DNA of 64,000 nt. Source: Ferrimonas aestuarii. GTDB taxonomy: Bacteria; Pseudomonadota; Gammaproteobacteria; Enterobacterales; Shewanellaceae. The notes beneath the pieces are model-generated. The model saw nothing but the letters and a program-made list of their open reading frames with translations. It was not told where the DNA came from and searched no databases. A program made the translations under genes and the position numbers. The DNA lies in contig NZ_SWCJ01000001.1 of the NCBI RefSeq assembly GCF_005116665.1, positions 186,001 to 250,000 of the forward strand, in the 5' to 3' direction. Of the stretch, positions 1 through 8,798 are shown piece after piece; the stretch's first letter is position 1, and each line of letters begins with the position of its first letter.

Positions 1-780
1 ATGGGTACCTATGAGTCGGTGACCTACAAAGGTTATAACGGCGACGACATTCAGATGTGGGTTCACTACCCGCCGGGTTTCGATAAGAGCAAGAAGTACC
101 CGCTGATGATGTTGATCCACGGTGGTCCTCATAATGCCATCAGTGATGGCTTCCACTACCGCTGGAATGCTCAAACCTTTGCCTCTTGGGGCTATGTGAC
201 CGCATGGCCAAACTTTCACGGCTCCAGCAGTTTTGGTCAGGAGTTTGCGGATTCCATCAACCCAGACTGGAAAAACAAGTCTTTGGAAGATGTGCAAAAA
301 GCCGCAGATTGGTTTGAAGCACAGCCTTGGATCGATAGTGACCGCATGGTTGCCGGTGGTGCCAGCTATGGCGGCTACCTGACCTCCATCATCCTTGGGC
401 AAGAGCATCCCTTTAAAGCTCTGCTGATCCACGCAGCGGTGTACAACATGTACTCGCAAATGGCGGCAGACTTTGCAGTTCACTCCACCCGTTTTGGCAA
501 TTACTGGGAAAAGCCGGAGATCTACAAGTCAATTTCTCCTCACTATTTTGCTGGTAATTTCAACACCCCAACTCTGGTGATTCACGGCCAGAAAGACTAT
601 CGCGTGCCGGTCGGTCAAGGGTTTGAACTGTTCCGCACTTTGCAAAGCCGAGGCGTCGAATCACGGATGATCTACTTCCCAGATGAGAATCACTGGATCA
701 TGAAGCCAAACAACTCCATCTATTGGTACAACCAAGTGGAAGATTGGATGACCAAGTTCGCTGAGCCCGGCGGCAAGTAA
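1..780 (+). CDS. S9 family (prolyl oligopeptidase-type) serine peptidase, C-terminal part
   Basis: The 259 visible residues form an alpha/beta-hydrolase catalytic domain. The nucleophile sits in G-A-S-Y-G-G-Y (about residue 122). The acid is the Asp in HGQKDYRVP and the catalytic His is in DENHW near the C-terminus, the usual Ser-Asp-His order of S9 peptidases. The HGGPH oxyanion segment is at about residue 40. Family members are about 650-700 residues long with an N-terminal beta-propeller, which is absent here. The gene therefore almost certainly starts upstream of the window, and the Met at base 1 is internal. The family cleaves short peptides, often as a dipeptidyl peptidase or acylaminoacyl peptidase; which one cannot be decided. 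A strong terminator follows directly. Confidence 0.9.
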   Translation: MGTYESVTYKGYNGDDIQMWVHYPPGFDKSKKYPLMMLIHGGPHNAISDGFHYRWNAQTFASWGYVTAWPNFHGSSSFGQEFADSINPDWKNKSLEDVQKAADWFEAQPWIDSDRMVAGGASYGGYLTSIILGQEHPFKALLIHAAVYNMYSQMAADFAVHSTRFGNYWEKPEIYKSISPHYFAGNFNTPTLVIHGQKDYRVPVGQGFELFRTLQSRGVESRMIYFPDENHWIMKPNNSIYWYNQVEDWMTKFAEPGGK

Positions 781-800
781 CTCATTTTGAGCCATAAAAA

Positions 801-826
801 GCGCCCCTGATTAGGGGCGCTTTTTT
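801..826 (+). terminator. Rho-independent terminator after the S9 peptidase
   Basis: A perfect GC-rich 8-bp stem (gcgcccct / aggggcgc) with a 4-base loop is followed by six T residues, 21 bases after the peptidase stop codon. Confidence 0.9.
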
Positions 827-966
827 GTGCTGGGTTGGGTGAGAAACAAGCAAAACTTCGATGAAGTTGGCGCTTTTAGTCACAAATGGAACTAAATGCT
901 GGCCATGCCCAATAAGGTTGGTTATAACGACATCGATTTTTATTCATTAAATACAATAAGATGCAT

Positions 967-2679
967 ATGAAAACCACCTTGCGAAACTTCGCGATTGCCA
1001 GCTTGTTGCCGACACTACTTCAAGGCTGTGCCCTCTTAAGCGGTGGCCCTAGCCCCAGTGATGCCATCAGTAATACCAACCTTATTGATCCTCAGTTTGC
1101 TCAGTGCTTGTCTGACAATGGTTTTGAAACTTGGGGTGAAATTGTCGAGCTTGATTGTCGTAGCTATGGCATTCAACAGCTGGATGAGATCCGCTGGATG
1201 CCAAATCTGGAAGAGTTGCTGGTTGGCACTAACCGTCTAAAGCAGATAGACACCAGTCACAACCCAAAACTCCGTTGGCTACTGGTTTCACGTAACCAAT
1301 TGACTCGCCTCGATGTCTCTAACAACAAAAAGATTGAACGGCTCAATCTCGATGATAACGATCTTGGTCAGATCGTACTTGGCGACGCTGTCGAACTTAA
1401 TGCCCTGTATGCGTATAAAAACCCCGTAACCAACGTTGATATTGAGGGTAAACCGAAACTCAAAGATCTTGGGTTGAGCGGGCATCAACTGAAAAAGTTG
1501 GATCTCAGTGCCAGCCCGTTACTGCGTTCGTTGAACCTCACCCGAGGCACACTGGAGCAGCTTGATATCAGTCAAAACCCAGCATTGGTTGATCTGCGTG
1601 TTGCCAAAAACCAGCTGAAGCAGCTGCTCGTGGCGAACCACCCCAAGCTGACTTACATCAATGCTGAGCTCAATCAATTGACCGATGTTGATGTTAGTAA
1701 GTCCGAGAATTTGACCCAGCTGTATCTGGGACAAAACCAACTGCGCCACTTTGAATTAGGTGAGGCGACGCAAATTGAAAAGCTTAGGTTGAACCACAAC
1801 CTGTTGAAGAGCTTAGATCTGTCTACGCTGACTCAACCTAAGTCGCTGGTGCTGTTTCAGAATCCTTTGGAGGAGCTAACGCTGCCGGAAGGCATTGATC
1901 GCCGAATCGTGGATGCCAACAATACTCCATGGGGAGCCAGTCATCCTGTGGTGCTCTCCCAGGAGCCGATTGTGGAGCTAGTGGCTGCGGGTAGCATCCT
2001 TGAGCGCAAGGGGCGTCAGTACGCTTCTGGCTTTCGTAATGTATTGGCCGATAAGAACGATTTTATCGGCATTCAGTACAGCGTAGCTTGGCCTGAGGGC
2101 ATCGACGTTAATAAGATGCCGAAGCAGTTGCCGATCATGGTGCGGGTTACCCACCCTGAATTGACGGCGCCGTCGGGTCAAAAGTTCAGTCAGAGCCAAT
2201 GGCAAGACAACATGTACATCAATGATGGCAATTTGGCCATGTGGCAGTTCACCGAAGATTGGGAGATGGTCTCTGGCCGTTGGCAGTTTGAAGTGATCTA
2301 TAAAGATAAGGTGGTCGCTAAAGACGCAATGTTGGTGCAGTTTGCTTTCGATGAAGAGAAGGCTAAAGCTCAAGTAGCCGCAAAAGTGCTCGAGAAAGTC
2401 TTCAGCATCGATAAGGTACTATGCAAGAACCCCGAATTCAGGCAGTGCATGGATCTGAGTGAAGGCATGGACATCAATGGCTGCATGGTTGCAGTGGGTA
2501 ATCATAAAGCGAATTGCCGTAACCGAGCGGCGACGGAGCTCAGTTATGAACAGGCTCAAGACTCAGAAGTTCTGCGCGGCATCATGTTTGATTACCTTAA
2601 CTGCTTAATTGAAGAGCAGGGTGCCATCGATAATTTGCCAGAAGAGCAAGCCGCTAACTGCCAAATTTTGGGAAAATAG
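967..2679 (+). CDS. Leucine-rich-repeat lipoprotein
   Basis: About 570 residues. The N-terminus has a lipoprotein signal with hydrophobic core and lipobox L-L-Q-G-C (Cys about residue 21), so export and lipid anchoring are likely. Residues about 60-300 carry irregular leucine-rich repeats of about 21 residues with an L-D-V/I-S-x-N consensus, a scaffold for protein-protein contacts. The C-terminal third has no recognisable domain, but several Cys pairs (LCKNPEFRQC, GCMVAVGNHKANC) suggest disulfides in the periplasm or at the surface. Two in-frame ATGs exist (961 and 967) and neither has a clear ribosome-binding site; I chose 967 because it gives a standard Lys-containing signal. Function unknown. 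It stands alone between two terminators. Confidence 0.8.
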   Translation: MKTTLRNFAIASLLPTLLQGCALLSGGPSPSDAISNTNLIDPQFAQCLSDNGFETWGEIVELDCRSYGIQQLDEIRWMPNLEELLVGTNRLKQIDTSHNPKLRWLLVSRNQLTRLDVSNNKKIERLNLDDNDLGQIVLGDAVELNALYAYKNPVTNVDIEGKPKLKDLGLSGHQLKKLDLSASPLLRSLNLTRGTLEQLDISQNPALVDLRVAKNQLKQLLVANHPKLTYINAELNQLTDVDVSKSENLTQLYLGQNQLRHFELGEATQIEKLRLNHNLLKSLDLSTLTQPKSLVLFQNPLEELTLPEGIDRRIVDANNTPWGASHPVVLSQEPIVELVAAGSILERKGRQYASGFRNVLADKNDFIGIQYSVAWPEGIDVNKMPKQLPIMVRVTHPELTAPSGQKFSQSQWQDNMYINDGNLAMWQFTEDWEMVSGRWQFEVIYKDKVVAKDAMLVQFAFDEEKAKAQVAAKVLEKVFSIDKVLCKNPEFRQCMDLSEGMDINGCMVAVGNHKANCRNRAATELSYEQAQDSEVLRGIMFDYLNCLIEEQGAIDNLPEEQAANCQILGK

Positions 2680-2722
2680 TGCTAAAACTATAACGGCGAT
2701 GCACGATAATTTGGATAACGTT

Positions 2723-2754
2723 AAGGCCAAGCAGCGTGCTTGGCCTTTGTTTTC
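2723..2754 (+). terminator. Probable terminator after the LRR lipoprotein
   Basis: The inverted repeat aaggccaagca / tgcttggcctt is followed by a T-rich stretch (ttgttttc), 45 bases beyond the stop codon of the LRR gene. Confidence 0.75.
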
Positions 2755-2827
2755 ATGGGCTTAAAAATTATTTTCGTAGCAATGAAAAAAACGGTTTCCC
2801 GATGAGCAAAGTTGGATCTATACTCCG

Positions 2828-2975
2828 CCCCAACAAGGGGAGTAACTATTGCTGAATTACCGTCTAGGCTGGCATCAGCAACCTGTCATCGTCATTCCCA
2901 GTCTAAGTAGACTCGGTGGCAGGGCAACGGCATTGTCGTTGTCAGTGAGACCTTGCCGAAAGGCGAGGCGTCCCT
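2828..2975 (+). promoter_or_regulatory. yybP-ykoY manganese riboswitch
   Basis: The leader of the TerC/Alx gene carries both hallmark segments of the yybP-ykoY class: an AAGGGGAGTAACT-type 5' element (2835 onward) and a GTGAGACCTTGCC 3' element (2945 onward), separated by pairing sequence. This class binds Mn2+ and is known upstream of alx/terC and mntP genes. A terminator-like hairpin lies just downstream, so transcriptional read-through on Mn2+ binding is the likely mechanism. Boundaries are approximate. Confidence 0.85.
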
Positions 2976-2989
2976 GTAAAGAATCTGTG

Positions 2990-3019
2990 GCCCATTGCCT
3001 TTCGGTAATGGGCTTTTTT
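2990..3019 (+). terminator. Expression-platform hairpin of the terC riboswitch
   Basis: A stem gcccatt(gcctttcggt)aatgggc followed by six T residues sits between the aptamer and terC. By position it is the intrinsic terminator controlled by the yybP-ykoY aptamer. Confidence 0.75.
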
Positions 3020-3141
3020 GTGCCACTCTATAAACACCATGCTCTTTGGTAAATATTACTGAAATATCGCATGTTTTGGCGCAATGGCCCCACTGTTTAG
3101 TACTTATTCTGATGTGCGCATCAGTCCGTTTGGAGACTCTA

Positions 3142-4101
3142 ATGATTGAACAATGGTGGCTTTGGGTTGTGTTTGCAGCTCTGGTCTTAGGTATTTTATG
3201 GATCGACATCCGCTTTGTGGGTGGCGGCAAAAGCCATAAAGTGTCAGTAAAAGAGGCGGGCATCTGGACGGTCGTTTGGGTGGCCGTGGCGATGTTGTTC
3301 AATGCCGGTTTGTGGTTTTATTTTAACCACATAGGTGGCGCTGAGCTGGCACACCAGAAGACGGTGGAATTTTTTACCGGTTACCTGCTGGAGAAAGCAC
3401 TCGCAGTCGATAACGTGTTTGTATGGTTGATGATCTTCAGCTATTTCGCCATCCCAAATGAGCTGCAACGTCGCGTGCTTTTGTATGGGGTTTTGGGTGC
3501 CATTGTGCTGCGCACTATTATGGTGTTTGGTGGCGTTTACCTGATTAACCAGTTCCACTGGATTTTGTACATCTTTGGCGCTTTCCTGGTGATTACCGGT
3601 TTGAAGATGCTGTTGGTGAAAGAGTCGGACGGCGATCTCAGCGACAACCCGTTAGTGCGTTTTACCCGTCGCCACATGAAGGTGAGCAATGAACTGGACG
3701 GTGAGCGATTCTTTACTGTTAAAGATGGAGTCCGTTACGCAACGCCGCTGTTTTTGGTGCTGGTGTTGGTGGAGTTCAGTGATGTTATCTTCGCCGTGGA
3801 CAGCATTCCGGCAATCTTTGCCGTGACTACGGATCCGTTTATTGTGCTGACCTCGAACATCTTCGCCATTATGGGCTTACGGGCGATGTATTTTCTGTTA
3901 GCTGGTGTAGCCGAGCGCTTCAGTTTATTGAAGTACGGCTTGGCCGTCATCCTGATGTTCATCGGCACCAAGATGTTGATCATGGAGTGGTACAAGATCC
4001 CGACTCTAGTGGCATTAGGTGTGGTGGCCAGTATTTTGACCATCTCAATCATCGCCAGTTGGGTTCGTACTCAAGATAAAACCAGCACCTCTGAGGCTTG
4101 A
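3142..4101 (+). CDS. alx: TerC/Alx family integral membrane protein
   Basis: About 319 residues and 8-9 hydrophobic segments. Conserved TerC features include acidic residues inside membrane spans ([28 protein letters not shown]), which in this family are thought to handle metal ions. E. coli Alx is a manganese exporter or homeostasis protein, and the Mn riboswitch in this leader fits that role. Tellurite-type TerC function is less likely because no other ter genes are nearby. An upstream in-frame start at 3046 would fall after the terminator hairpin but lacks a ribosome site. ATG 3142 is preceded by TGGAG at suitable spacing and begins with a hydrophobic segment, so I chose it. The gene is monocistronic. 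Confidence 0.9.
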   Translation: MIEQWWLWVVFAALVLGILWIDIRFVGGGKSHKVSVKEAGIWTVVWVAVAMLFNAGLWFYFNHIGGAELAHQKTVEFFTGYLLEKALAVDNVFVWLMIFSYFAIPNELQRRVLLYGVLGAIVLRTIMVFGGVYLINQFHWILYIFGAFLVITGLKMLLVKESDGDLSDNPLVRFTRRHMKVSNELDGERFFTVKDGVRYATPLFLVLVLVEFSDVIFAVDSIPAIFAVTTDPFIVLTSNIFAIMGLRAMYFLLAGVAERFSLLKYGLAVILMFIGTKMLIMEWYKIPTLVALGVVASILTISIIASWVRTQDKTSTSEA

Positions 4102-4119
4102 TGCTTCATTGTTGTGAAA

Positions 4120-4890
4120 GCCGGTGGCCGATGCCACCGGCGAGCGGGAGCTCAAGCGCTCTGCTTTCTCGGCAATATGTTCCCTGAAGCACGTCAGCCA
4201 CCTAGCTGCGCACCCTCCAACTTATTCCCTGACGCACGTCAGGGCCCAGTGACCTTTTTGGGGCGTAAAAAGCTGCACTCAAATTCAAAGACGCTGGCTA
4301 CCGGCGTGCGCCGGCAAAGCGTTGAAGAGTGAGGCATATAGAGCTTAGTCAGTCAGTTACTGCTTACCCTGCAATATGTTCCCTGACGAACGTCAGGGCC
4401 CAGAGTCCTTTTTCAGGCGTAAAAAGCTGCAATCAGGCCTAAAGACACTGGCTACCGGCGTGCGTCCGAAAAACGTTGGAGAGTGAGGCATATAGAGCTT
4501 AGTCGGTCAGTTACTGCTTACCCTGAAACATGTTCCCTGACGAACGTCACCCATCTACCTGCGTACCCTCCAACTTATTCCCTGACGCACGTCAGGGCCC
4601 AGTGACCTTTTTCAGGCGTATGAAGCCGCAATCAAAACTAAAGGCACTGGCTACCGGCGTGCGCCGGCAAACGAGAATTCAATCTTGGTGGTGGATTCTG
4701 CCTCCCTGACGCACGTCAGGGCCCAGTGACCTTTCGGGACATATGAAACTGCACTAAAAATCCAAAGACACTGGCTACCGGCGTTCGCCGGCAACGCGTT
4801 GGAAAGTGCGGTGAATAGCCTTTGGTCAGCCATCTACCTGCGTACCCTCCAACTTATTCCCTGACGCACGTCAGGGCCCAGTGGCCTTTC
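4120..4890. repeat. Intergenic array of alternating palindromic repeats
   Basis: An 18-bp palindrome CCCTGACGCACGTCAGGG or a close variant recurs at 4182-4198 (degenerate), 4227-4244, 4381-4398, 4535-4550 (half-decayed), 4580-4597, 4704-4721 and 4859-4876. Most copies are followed by CCCAGTGACCTTT-type sequence. A second palindrome, CCGGCGTGCGCCGG, alternates with it at 4301-4314, 4455-4468, 4654-4667 and 4778-4791, each preceded by CTGGCTA. Larger segments between them (for example gaggcatatagagcttagtc) are also repeated. A perfect 9-bp stem/4-base loop hairpin at 4120-4141 opens the region, just after terC. The units resemble REP/BIME elements. No gene is supported in the tract. Confidence 0.85.
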
Positions 4891-4930
4891 GGGGGGCAAC
4901 AATACTTGCGGCTTGCCTATTATCTTCACG

Positions 4931-4960
4931 TAAAAAAACGGCCAGCGTAGGCTGACCGTC
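4931..4960 (-). terminator. Terminator of the acyl-CoA synthetase gene
   Basis: On the minus strand acggtcagc / gctggccgt form a 9-bp stem (one G-T pair) followed by seven T residues, about 25 bases after the stop codon of the synthetase gene. Confidence 0.85.
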
Positions 4961-4984
4961 AATACGATTGGTTTGCTCAACAGC

Positions 4985-6790
4985 TTAGTGTCGACGTTGG
5001 TACATCTCGTCGATTTTGCTCTTAAACACTTCGCTGATGACTTTACGGCGAAGCTTCAGGGTTGGGGTAAGCTCGCCATGGTCCATGCTAAATGGGCGTG
5101 GCATTAAGGTAATCTGCTTAACCTGCTCGAAGCGAGCAAGCTCGGCTTGGTTCTCTTTCACTCGAGCCTGCATCATCTCCAGCACTTCAGGTAGGGCAAC
5201 CAATTCCGCGTCACTGTTAAAGCTCAGGTTTTGCTCTTTGGCCCACTCACCCAATTGCGCGAAATCGGCTACAACCAACGCGGAAACGAAGTTGCGACCA
5301 TCGGCGATGATGGCAGCTTGCTCAATGAAAGGATCCAGCGCTAACTGACCTTCGACGCGTTGCGGCGCAATGTACTTGCCGTTTGAGGTCTTCATCAGCT
5401 CTTTAATGCGATCGGTAATGTGCAGGTGACCATCGTCGTCGATGTAGCCCGCATCACCGGTCTTGTACCAGCCATCTTCAAAAGCTTGGTTGGTGTCGGC
5501 GGGGCGGTTGTAGTAACCAGCCATCACGGTATCGCCTTTTACCAGAATTTCGTCGTCGGCACCGATACGAACTTGAATGCCTGGCAGGGGCAGGCCAACC
5601 CCACTGGTGCGGCGACTGTCGACTCGATTGCAGGTCACGGTGGCGGTAGTTTCCGTCGCACCATAACCGTTGAGTAGAGGGATGCCGATGTGCTGGAAGA
5701 AGCCGTTTACTTGGTCATCCAGACGAGCACCGCCCGCAGAAACAAACTTCAGATTGCCCCCTAAGGCATCACGCATTTTGCTCAGTACCAGCTTGTCAGC
5801 CACGGAGAACATCAGTTTGGAGATCTCAGCGCGAGTGCGTCCAATAATGTCAGCCTGATATTGGCGGCGACCTTGACGCAGCGACCAAGCGAATAGGGCG
5901 CGCTTGGTTAGGGAAGCCTTAGTCACTTTGCTGATGATGGTGCTGTGAATCTTTTCAAACAGGCGAGGTACGGCGCACATCACCTCAGGCTTAAGCTCAA
6001 CCAGTGCTTTTTGAACCAATGTTGGGTCGTTGAGGTAGGCCACGCGGCCACCTTGACTCAACACGTACAGGCTCCACGCGCGCTCATAGATGTGGGATAG
6101 CGGCAGGAAGCTCAGTGACAAGATGTTTTCATCGATGGGCACCGCCTGACGATGCTGGTCAATGAGGGAGGCGATATTGCGATGAACCAGCATGACCCCT
6201 TTGGGCTCGCCGGTGGTGCCAGAGGTGTAGATCAGGGTAAATAGATCGTCCAACTGAATCTGTTGCTGGCGCTTTTCCAGTTCGGCCTGATGGGGCGCAG
6301 CATCGGTTTGCTTGAGGTCATCAATGCTTAACTGAGTCAGGGTGCTCTCTTTCTGCTGGATGCCCGAGTCCATCAAGACCACCGTAGTCAGGCTAGGGCA
6401 TTCACCCACTAAATCCAGCGCAATGTCGTATTGGGACTGCTCGCCGACAAACAACACTTTAACTTGGGCATCGTTAACGATGTATCGAGCCTGCTCTAAG
6501 GTGCTGGTGCCATAGATGGGAACCAGTACCGCGCGCGTTTTGATGCAGGCGATGTCGGTCATCAGCCAGTTCAGGCTGTTGCCAGCAAAGATACCGATGC
6601 GATCTTGCTCTGCCGTGTCCAGGTTCAACAATGCGGCCCCTAGGGCATCACTTTGCTGATTCAATTGCTGCCAGCCTAACGAGCACCATTTACCGCCGGT
6701 TTGGTATTTGACCGCTTCACGGTCGCCGTATCTGTTTGCGGCCTGTGATAGCTGACGAGCAACGAGGTAGGTTTGAAGATCCTGGGGCAT
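4985..6790 (-). CDS. Long-chain acyl-CoA synthetase (AMP-forming)
   Basis: About 601 residues, the normal length for FadD15/FAA-type long-chain fatty-acid:CoA ligases. The AMP-binding signature is YTSGTTGEPKGV (about residue 190). Further family motifs are NGYGATETTATVTCN (adenine binding), GWYKTGDAGYIDDDGHLHITDRIKELMKTSNGK (the GD and R hinge motifs) and a C-terminal Lys region. It activates fatty acids as acyl-AMP and then acyl-CoA for lipid synthesis or beta-oxidation, at the cytoplasmic face of the membrane. ATG 6790 is preferred over a TTG at 6796; neither has a strong ribosome site. It is followed by its own terminator and separated from its neighbours, so it is probably monocistronic. 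Substrate chain length cannot be read from sequence. Confidence 0.92.
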   Translation of the reverse strand: MPQDLQTYLVARQLSQAANRYGDREAVKYQTGGKWCSLGWQQLNQQSDALGAALLNLDTAEQDRIGIFAGNSLNWLMTDIACIKTRAVLVPIYGTSTLEQARYIVNDAQVKVLFVGEQSQYDIALDLVGECPSLTTVVLMDSGIQQKESTLTQLSIDDLKQTDAAPHQAELEKRQQQIQLDDLFTLIYTSGTTGEPKGVMLVHRNIASLIDQHRQAVPIDENILSLSFLPLSHIYERAWSLYVLSQGGRVAYLNDPTLVQKALVELKPEVMCAVPRLFEKIHSTIISKVTKASLTKRALFAWSLRQGRRQYQADIIGRTRAEISKLMFSVADKLVLSKMRDALGGNLKFVSAGGARLDDQVNGFFQHIGIPLLNGYGATETTATVTCNRVDSRRTSGVGLPLPGIQVRIGADDEILVKGDTVMAGYYNRPADTNQAFEDGWYKTGDAGYIDDDGHLHITDRIKELMKTSNGKYIAPQRVEGQLALDPFIEQAAIIADGRNFVSALVVADFAQLGEWAKEQNLSFNSDAELVALPEVLEMMQARVKENQAELARFEQVKQITLMPRPFSMDHGELTPTLKLRRKVISEVFKSKIDEMYQRRH

Positions 6791-6990
6791 TAGCAAAGTC
6801 CAAGTTTTGCGAAAGAGTGATGGCTCTAAGGCTAGTGCTTTAACTCAACTTTCACTATGGGGGCTATCAAGGAAACCTCGCCTAGATCACACTTCTGGTC
6901 GGTGGTCGTACCTGTTGTGATGGTTTTAAGTTGGTGATTTGTAAATAAAGTCCGTCATCAGTTGGCTTGAGAAAACGCACTTCTCGACAG

Positions 6991-7608
6991 TTATTTAAAT
7001 CCTGATACCGCTTGTTCAACCCCTTCAATGAACATCTGGGTGCCGATGACCGCCAATATTAGCCCCATCAACCGGGTGATGATCTGAATTAGGTTGTCTC
7101 CCAGTTTATTGGTGATCTTCTCTCCCAAGCAGAAGCAGACAAAGGTAATTACGCAAAGCAGCAGGAAGGTCACAATAGTGGAGAGAATTGGGAAGCTGCC
7201 GTCGCTGGCGGAGAACGACATTGCTGTGGCTATGGTTCCTGGACCCGCAAGAATCGGCACAGCCAGTGGTGAAACCGCTAAATTTGAAAGGCTTTTTCCC
7301 TCTTCGCCACTGTGCAGAGAAGAGCTGTTTCCCTGCAACATGTGGTAGCCGATAATGAACACCAAAATGCCGCCAGTAATTCGAAGCGCCGGTAAGGTGA
7401 TGCCGAAAAAGTGGAAAATGGTTTTTCCCAGCAGGGAAAACACAACAATGATGATAAAGGTGATGAGTAACGATTTTCGTGCCAGCGCGACTTTCTCTTG
7501 CTGTTTGGCTTCAGCAGTTAAGCCCACAAATACCGCTGTGTTGGCGATGGGGTTCATGATGGCGAAAAAGCCGAAAAACACACTGATGAGTTGATTGAAG
7601 TAGTCCAC
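6991..7608 (-). CDS. MarC family (UPF0056) integral membrane protein
   Basis: 205 residues with six hydrophobic segments and the family motifs FFAIMNPIANTAVF near the N-terminus and PLAVPILAGPGTIATAM in the middle. The family is conserved across Proteobacteria. E. coli MarC was once linked to multiple antibiotic resistance, but that link was later withdrawn; no transport substrate is established. The start is GTG at 7608 with AAGGA about 5 bases upstream. It stands alone, so context does not help with function. Confidence 0.88.
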   Translation of the reverse strand: MDYFNQLISVFFGFFAIMNPIANTAVFVGLTAEAKQQEKVALARKSLLITFIIIVVFSLLGKTIFHFFGITLPALRITGGILVFIIGYHMLQGNSSSLHSGEEGKSLSNLAVSPLAVPILAGPGTIATAMSFSASDGSFPILSTIVTFLLLCVITFVCFCLGEKITNKLGDNLIQIITRLMGLILAVIGTQMFIEGVEQAVSGFK

Positions 7609-7882
7609 GTATTCCTTGCCTTATTCTGTTGTTGTGCCATCAAAGCCTAGGCTAACTGATTCAATTTGTGTCATTAAAATCGATGAGTGTGGTTTGGAAA
7701 GCGTTGGTCACGGCCAAGGCGCGAGGTTTTGGTCAAGGCCATGTTTTTAGGCGGTGTGCATTTTCCATGTTTGGATGGCACACTTAGCTGATGTGCTACA
7801 AGGATGTAGCTGTAATCTATACCGTTATTCTCCTGTTGGCGGGGAATAGGTGAAGTTTGTCACAGCAAGCAAGGATGCCCCA

Positions 7883-8494
7883 ATGAGTAAAAAACCTTGG
7901 CTAACGTCAGAAAAAGTTAATTTCATTATCGCCCTAAGTGCGATTGTTATCTCCATTGCCTCGTTTTACGCCACCTTCTTACAAGCTCAAGCAGCAGAGA
8001 AACAGGTGAAGGCGATGACTTTGCCACTTATGACCCTCACCCATGGGAATTACGACTCCAGCCTTCATAAGAATGTGATCAGTTTTACCGTGAGTAACTC
8101 CGGCATGGGGGCGGCGGTGGTGCACTGGAGCGATCTTATCTATCAAGGTGAGCGTCATAACCACCACGTGAGTTTTCTCAAAGCCTGTTGCAGTAAAGAG
8201 TATCAAGCCCACATAAAACAGGTGGAGCAGATGAAGCAAAGTGGCAATGCCCCTGTCGAGGGCGGCACCTTATCAAGTCCAATACGAAACATGGTGATTC
8301 CACCTCAGTCTAGCGAGTTTGTCTTTAAGATGTTTCAAGCGCCCTACAACAGGTCACTGTGGGATAAGCTCAATAGCGAACGCTGGCAGGTGGGGTTTGA
8401 GATCTGCTATTGCACCCTGTTGGGGGATTGCTTTATCTCCAATGAGAAAGCGGCTTCTAAACCCGTGGTGTCTTGTGCAGTGAAGCCTAGTTAA
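7883..8494 (+). CDS. Membrane-anchored protein of unknown function
   Basis: About 203 residues. One N-terminal membrane span (about residues 12-32, FIIALSAIVISIASFYATFL) is followed by a hydrophilic domain of about 170 residues. That domain has a beta-rich look and a few Cys (ACCSKE, CYCTLLGDC). The topology suggests an anchored extracytoplasmic or cytoplasmic domain; the charge pattern (Lys-rich N-terminus) favours the domain being outside. The GTG at 7850 would add 11 residues but lacks a ribosome site. ATG 7883 has AAGGA at 7871-7875, seven bases upstream, so I chose it. I recognise no family. It converges on the next gene. Confidence 0.65.
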   Translation: MSKKPWLTSEKVNFIIALSAIVISIASFYATFLQAQAAEKQVKAMTLPLMTLTHGNYDSSLHKNVISFTVSNSGMGAAVVHWSDLIYQGERHNHHVSFLKACCSKEYQAHIKQVEQMKQSGNAPVEGGTLSSPIRNMVIPPQSSEFVFKMFQAPYNRSLWDKLNSERWQVGFEICYCTLLGDCFISNEKAASKPVVSCAVKPS

Positions 8495-8535
8495 AAAAAC
8501 GCCAGTGTCTTGTGTAGGGGCGACAAGGCACTGGC
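8493..8535 (-). terminator. Terminator of the small secreted protein gene
   Basis: On the minus strand gccagtgccttgt pairs with acaagacactggc (12 of 13, one G-T pair) and is followed by seven T residues. It lies between the two convergent genes, about 40 bases beyond the minus-strand stop codon. Confidence 0.8.
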
Positions 8536-8576
8536 AATAGGGCTTACTGCTTCTGGTTTCTACAAAGATATCGGGC

Positions 8577-8798
8577 TTAATTACAAGGGTACTTCGCCAC
8601 TACGCGGCTGTAGCTGGTTATCTGACCGGTAACGAAGGTACTGCCGTTACAGCGCTTAACGGATTCACCCACAATGGTGCTGCGAGACGCGTCTGAATAG
8701 TAGATGGTTTCTACAATGTAGTTGGCCGCAAAGGCGTAGCTGGAGATTGCGGTCAAAGCCACGGCAGCGGCCACAGTGAGTTTTTTAGTGATGGTCAT
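8577..8798 (-). CDS. Small secreted protein (DUF6289-like)
   Basis: 73 residues. A clear Sec signal peptide (residues 1-24, KK then AAAVALTAISSYAFA, cleavage after AFA) precedes a mature peptide of about 49 residues. It contains the pattern IYYSDASRSTIVGE...C-N-G...C with two Cys that could form a disulfide. The pattern resembles small DUF6289 proteins found in many bacteria, whose function is unknown; the match is from memory. It has its own terminator and is probably monocistronic. Confidence 0.7.
   Translation of the reverse strand: MTITKKLTVAAAVALTAISSYAFAANYIVETIYYSDASRSTIVGESVKRCNGSTFVTGQITSYSRVVAKYPCN

Noticed and set aside
4114-4332. 72-codon plus-strand frame in the repeat tract
   Set aside because: It is built from the palindromic repeats and has no ribosome site.
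4120-4890. Possible CRISPR array
   Set aside because: Repeats are palindromes of two kinds, spacing is irregular, linkers are themselves repeated, and no cas gene is present.
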